NCBI RefSeq assembly: GCF_001676615.1 | Contig: NZ_LYXZ01000022.1 | Coordinates: 171,455-235,454, forward strand | DNA: 64,000 bases | Origin: Labrys sp. WJW | Lineage (GTDB): Bacteria; Pseudomonadota; Alphaproteobacteria; Rhizobiales; Labraceae | Direction: 5' to 3' | Shown here: piece by piece, positions 62,303-64,000 of the stretch | Numbering within the stretch: the stretch's first letter is position 1 | Layout of the letters: every line of letters begins with the position of its first letter | The notes under the pieces: model-generated | The model's input: the letters and a program-made list of their open reading frames with translations, nothing else | Database searches by the model: none | Told to the model about the DNA's origin: nothing | Translations under genes and position numbers: made by a program

Positions 62303-63610
62303 ATGACACAGACCGTCACAGCCGACGCCCAACAGGCACCCGAGCGCCAGCCGATCCGTGCCGCACTCGGCGCCTTCGTCGGCACCATGATCGAATGGTA
62401 CGATTTCTACGTCTACGGCACGGCCGCCGCGCTGGTCTTCGGCGATGTCTTCTTCAAGTCCGAAGATCGCTTCATGGGCATCATTGCCTCGCTCGGCACC
62501 TTCGCCATCGGCTTCGTGGCCCGTCCTGTCGGCGCCTTGCTGTTCGGCCATTTCGGCGACAAGGTCGGACGCAAGAACTCGCTGATCATCACGCTCTTGC
62601 TGATGGGCGGGGCAACCGTGCTGATCGGTCTTCTGCCAGGCTATAATTCGATCGGCATCAGTGCGGCGGTGCTGCTCATCCTGCTGCGCCTCATCCAGGG
62701 CGTTGCGGTCGGCGGCGAATGGGGCGGTGCGGTGCTGATCGCTGCCGAGCATGCCCCGCCGAAGTGGAAGACCTTCCTGGCTTCGGCCCCGCAATATGGC
62801 AGCCCGATCGGCCTGATGCTGGCCGCGCTCGCCTTTCGCACGGTCTCGGATCTGCCGCGTGAGGATTTTCTCGCCTGGGGCTGGCGCATCCCCTTCTTGG
62901 CCAGCGCCGTGCTGATCATCGTGGCCTTCGTCATCCGCGCCGGCATCAAGGAGAGCCCGGAACTGATCAAGCGGCTGCAGGAAGCGCCGCAGGACGACGT
63001 CGTGCCGGCCAAGGAGATCTTCCGCACGCGCGGCTATACGCTCCTGCTCGGCATGGGCCTGTGCCTGCTCGGGGTCGCGGGCTTCTACTTCCTGACCACG
63101 CTGATGACGACCTTCACCACCGAGTCGCTCGGCATCTCCAAATCCGACATCCTGAACGTGATCTTCTGGGTCGGCGTGCTCGAACTGGTCGCCTTTCCGT
63201 TTGGCTCCTGGATCGCCACCCAGTTCAACGAACGCTTGCTGCTGGTGGCGATGTCGGCGGCCGCCTTCGTCTTCGCCATCCCGATGATGATGCTGATCGT
63301 CACCGGCGATCTCGGCAACATCCGCATCGGCATCCTGGTCGGCACCTTCTTCGTTGCCGCCCATTATGCCGTGATGGCGCCTTTCCTGACGCGCGCCTTC
63401 CCGGTGCATCTGCGCTATACCGGCATTTCGCTGAGCTCGTCGCTGAGCGGGGCCATCTTCAGCGGCTTGACGCCCGTGGTCGGGGTCTGGCTGGTCAAGA
63501 CCTATGGCGTGCAATGGCTGCCGCTGTCGCTGCTCTTCATGGTGATCGCCGGGCTCACCTTGCTGTCCAGCCTCTTCCTGCCCATCGAGGAAGAACAGGT
63601 ACGGTCCTGA
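62303..63610 (+). CDS. MFS transporter of the metabolite:H+ symporter (MHS) family
   Basis: 435 residues from ATG 62303 with ACGAGGACC upstream. Twelve hydrophobic segments; the MHS start GAFVGTMIEWYDFYVYGTAA and the MFS motif GDKVGRKNSL are plain, as is GVAVGGEWGGAVLIAAEHAP. Relatives import shikimate, 2-oxoglutarate, proline betaine, citrate or similar metabolites with protons. The substrate here is unknown; co-direction with the polyamine-deacetylase-like gene suggests an acylated amine or acid. Confidence 0.92.
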   Translation: MTQTVTADAQQAPERQPIRAALGAFVGTMIEWYDFYVYGTAAALVFGDVFFKSEDRFMGIIASLGTFAIGFVARPVGALLFGHFGDKVGRKNSLIITLLLMGGATVLIGLLPGYNSIGISAAVLLILLRLIQGVAVGGEWGGAVLIAAEHAPPKWKTFLASAPQYGSPIGLMLAALAFRTVSDLPREDFLAWGWRIPFLASAVLIIVAFVIRAGIKESPELIKRLQEAPQDDVVPAKEIFRTRGYTLLLGMGLCLLGVAGFYFLTTLMTTFTTESLGISKSDILNVIFWVGVLELVAFPFGSWIATQFNERLLLVAMSAAAFVFAIPMMMLIVTGDLGNIRIGILVGTFFVAAHYAVMAPFLTRAFPVHLRYTGISLSSSLSGAIFSGLTPVVGVWLVKTYGVQWLPLSLLFMVIAGLTLLSSLFLPIEEEQVRS

Positions 63611-63622
63611 AGCCGCTTCGGA

Positions 63623-63690
63623 GGCGGGCCTTCTGACCCGCCTTTCCGGAAACCACAATGTTTCGGGGCGGGTCCGACGATCCGCCCCGG
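63623..63690. repeat. Three-stem hairpin element after the symporter gene
   Basis: GGCGGG/CCCGCC, then the central CCGGAAAC/GTTTCGG, then GGGCGGG/CCGCCCC. The central stem matches that at 40941. It lies between converging genes and may end both transcripts. Confidence 0.65.
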
Positions 63691-63694
63691 AAGC

Positions 63695-64000
63695 CTACGC
63701 CGCCTTGGTGATGGCGTCGATCACCTCGTCCACGGCGGTCTCGACGCTGACGCGGTCGTCGCCTTCGGCCATGACGCGGATGACCGGCTCGGTGCCGGAG
63801 GGACGAATGACCAGGCGGCCGCCATCGCCAAGCTGCTTGCGCGCGCCTTCGATCGCCTTGGCGACCTTGGGATCGTCAAGCACCTTGCCGCCACCCGTGC
63901 GCACATTCTTGAGGATCTGCGGCAGCGGGTCGAAGCGGTGGCAGACCTCGCTGACCGGGCGATCGGCCTTCTTGAGCACCGCCAGCACCTGCAGGGCGGC
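63695..64000 (-). CDS. glmM: Phosphoglucosamine mutase, C-terminal part
   Basis: The reading frame is open to the end of the window, giving the last 101 residues of the enzyme. [20 protein letters not shown] is the phosphate-binding motif of the alpha-D-phosphohexomutase C-terminal domain, and the upstream [18 protein letters not shown] is typical of GlmM rather than phosphomannomutase. GlmM converts glucosamine-6-phosphate to glucosamine-1-phosphate for peptidoglycan and lipid A. The gene's start lies beyond the window. Confidence 0.93.
   Translation of the reverse strand, partial: AALQVLAVLKKADRPVSEVCHRFDPLPQILKNVRTGGGKVLDDPKVAKAIEGARKQLGDGGRLVIRPSGTEPVIRVMAEGDDRVSVETAVDEVIDAITKAA

Overview
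This is a 64 kb window of a GC-rich, gene-dense chromosome. The gene content (bS21 and CspA paralogues, UgpC-type sugar importers, SorC/polyol dehydrogenase locus, HexR-like control of a sugar-acid locus, DUF4139 and DHA2 genes) and the many hairpin-forming intergenic repeats suggest an alphaproteobacterium, probably of the order Hyphomicrobiales (Rhizobiales). That placement is inference; no rRNA or tRNA gene was seen, and no phage, IS element or CRISPR array.

Layout. 1-6.5 kb: the 3' end of an FMN-dependent alpha-hydroxy-acid oxidase gene, a cytosolic GH3 beta-glucosidase divergent from a GH15 glucoamylase-like enzyme, then agmatine deiminase with a putrescine-type binding protein. 6.5-10.8 kb: a LuxR-type regulator and an emrB-emrA-marR efflux operon with a perfect palindrome upstream. 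10.8-14.3 kb: a small exported protein and a long exported caspase-fold protein that has lost both catalytic residues and carries a Pro-Gly-Gln repeat tail. 14.3-21.5 kb: a divergent carbohydrate locus (SDR and FGGY kinase against KDPG-type aldolase, AroE-like dehydrogenase, 2-hydroxyacid dehydrogenase, UlaG-like hydrolase and an RpiR/HexR regulator) with a HexR-like palindrome between the arms. 21.5-25.5 kb: an exported hypothetical, a HerA-type ATPase and ManC. 25.5-35.9 kb: a polyol locus (SDR, complete ABC importer, SorC regulator, mannitol 2-dehydrogenase) interrupted by marR and ferredoxin-NADP reductase, the latter bracketed by co-varying palindromes. 35.9-42.2 kb: a DUF4139 protein, a class I amidotransferase, a small hypothetical and serC-serA. 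42.3-49.5 kb: a second sugar-type ABC importer and a YtcJ-like amidohydrolase. 49.7-54 kb: a YadGH-type exporter, GNAT, GFA, AAC(3)-type acetyltransferase and cupin genes. 54.3-59.1 kb: an island with two cold-shock proteins, two bS21 ribosomal proteins, three copies of a small unrecognised domain (here called the YRIK domain) and a lipid A type acyltransferase. 59.6-64 kb: an SRPBCC protein, a dienelactone-hydrolase-like protein, an acetylpolyamine-deacetylase-like protein, an MHS-type symporter and the 3' end of glmM.

Themes. Much of the window deals with carbohydrate and polyol uptake and catabolism, each locus with its own regulator. Polyamine metabolism appears at both ends. A family of about 100 bp two-hairpin repeats occurs seven times, and several other palindromic repeat classes fill the intergenic gaps. 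The strongest candidates for something undescribed are the cold-shock/bS21/YRIK island, the catalytically dead caspase-like protein, the unassigned sugar-acid locus and the co-varying repeat families.
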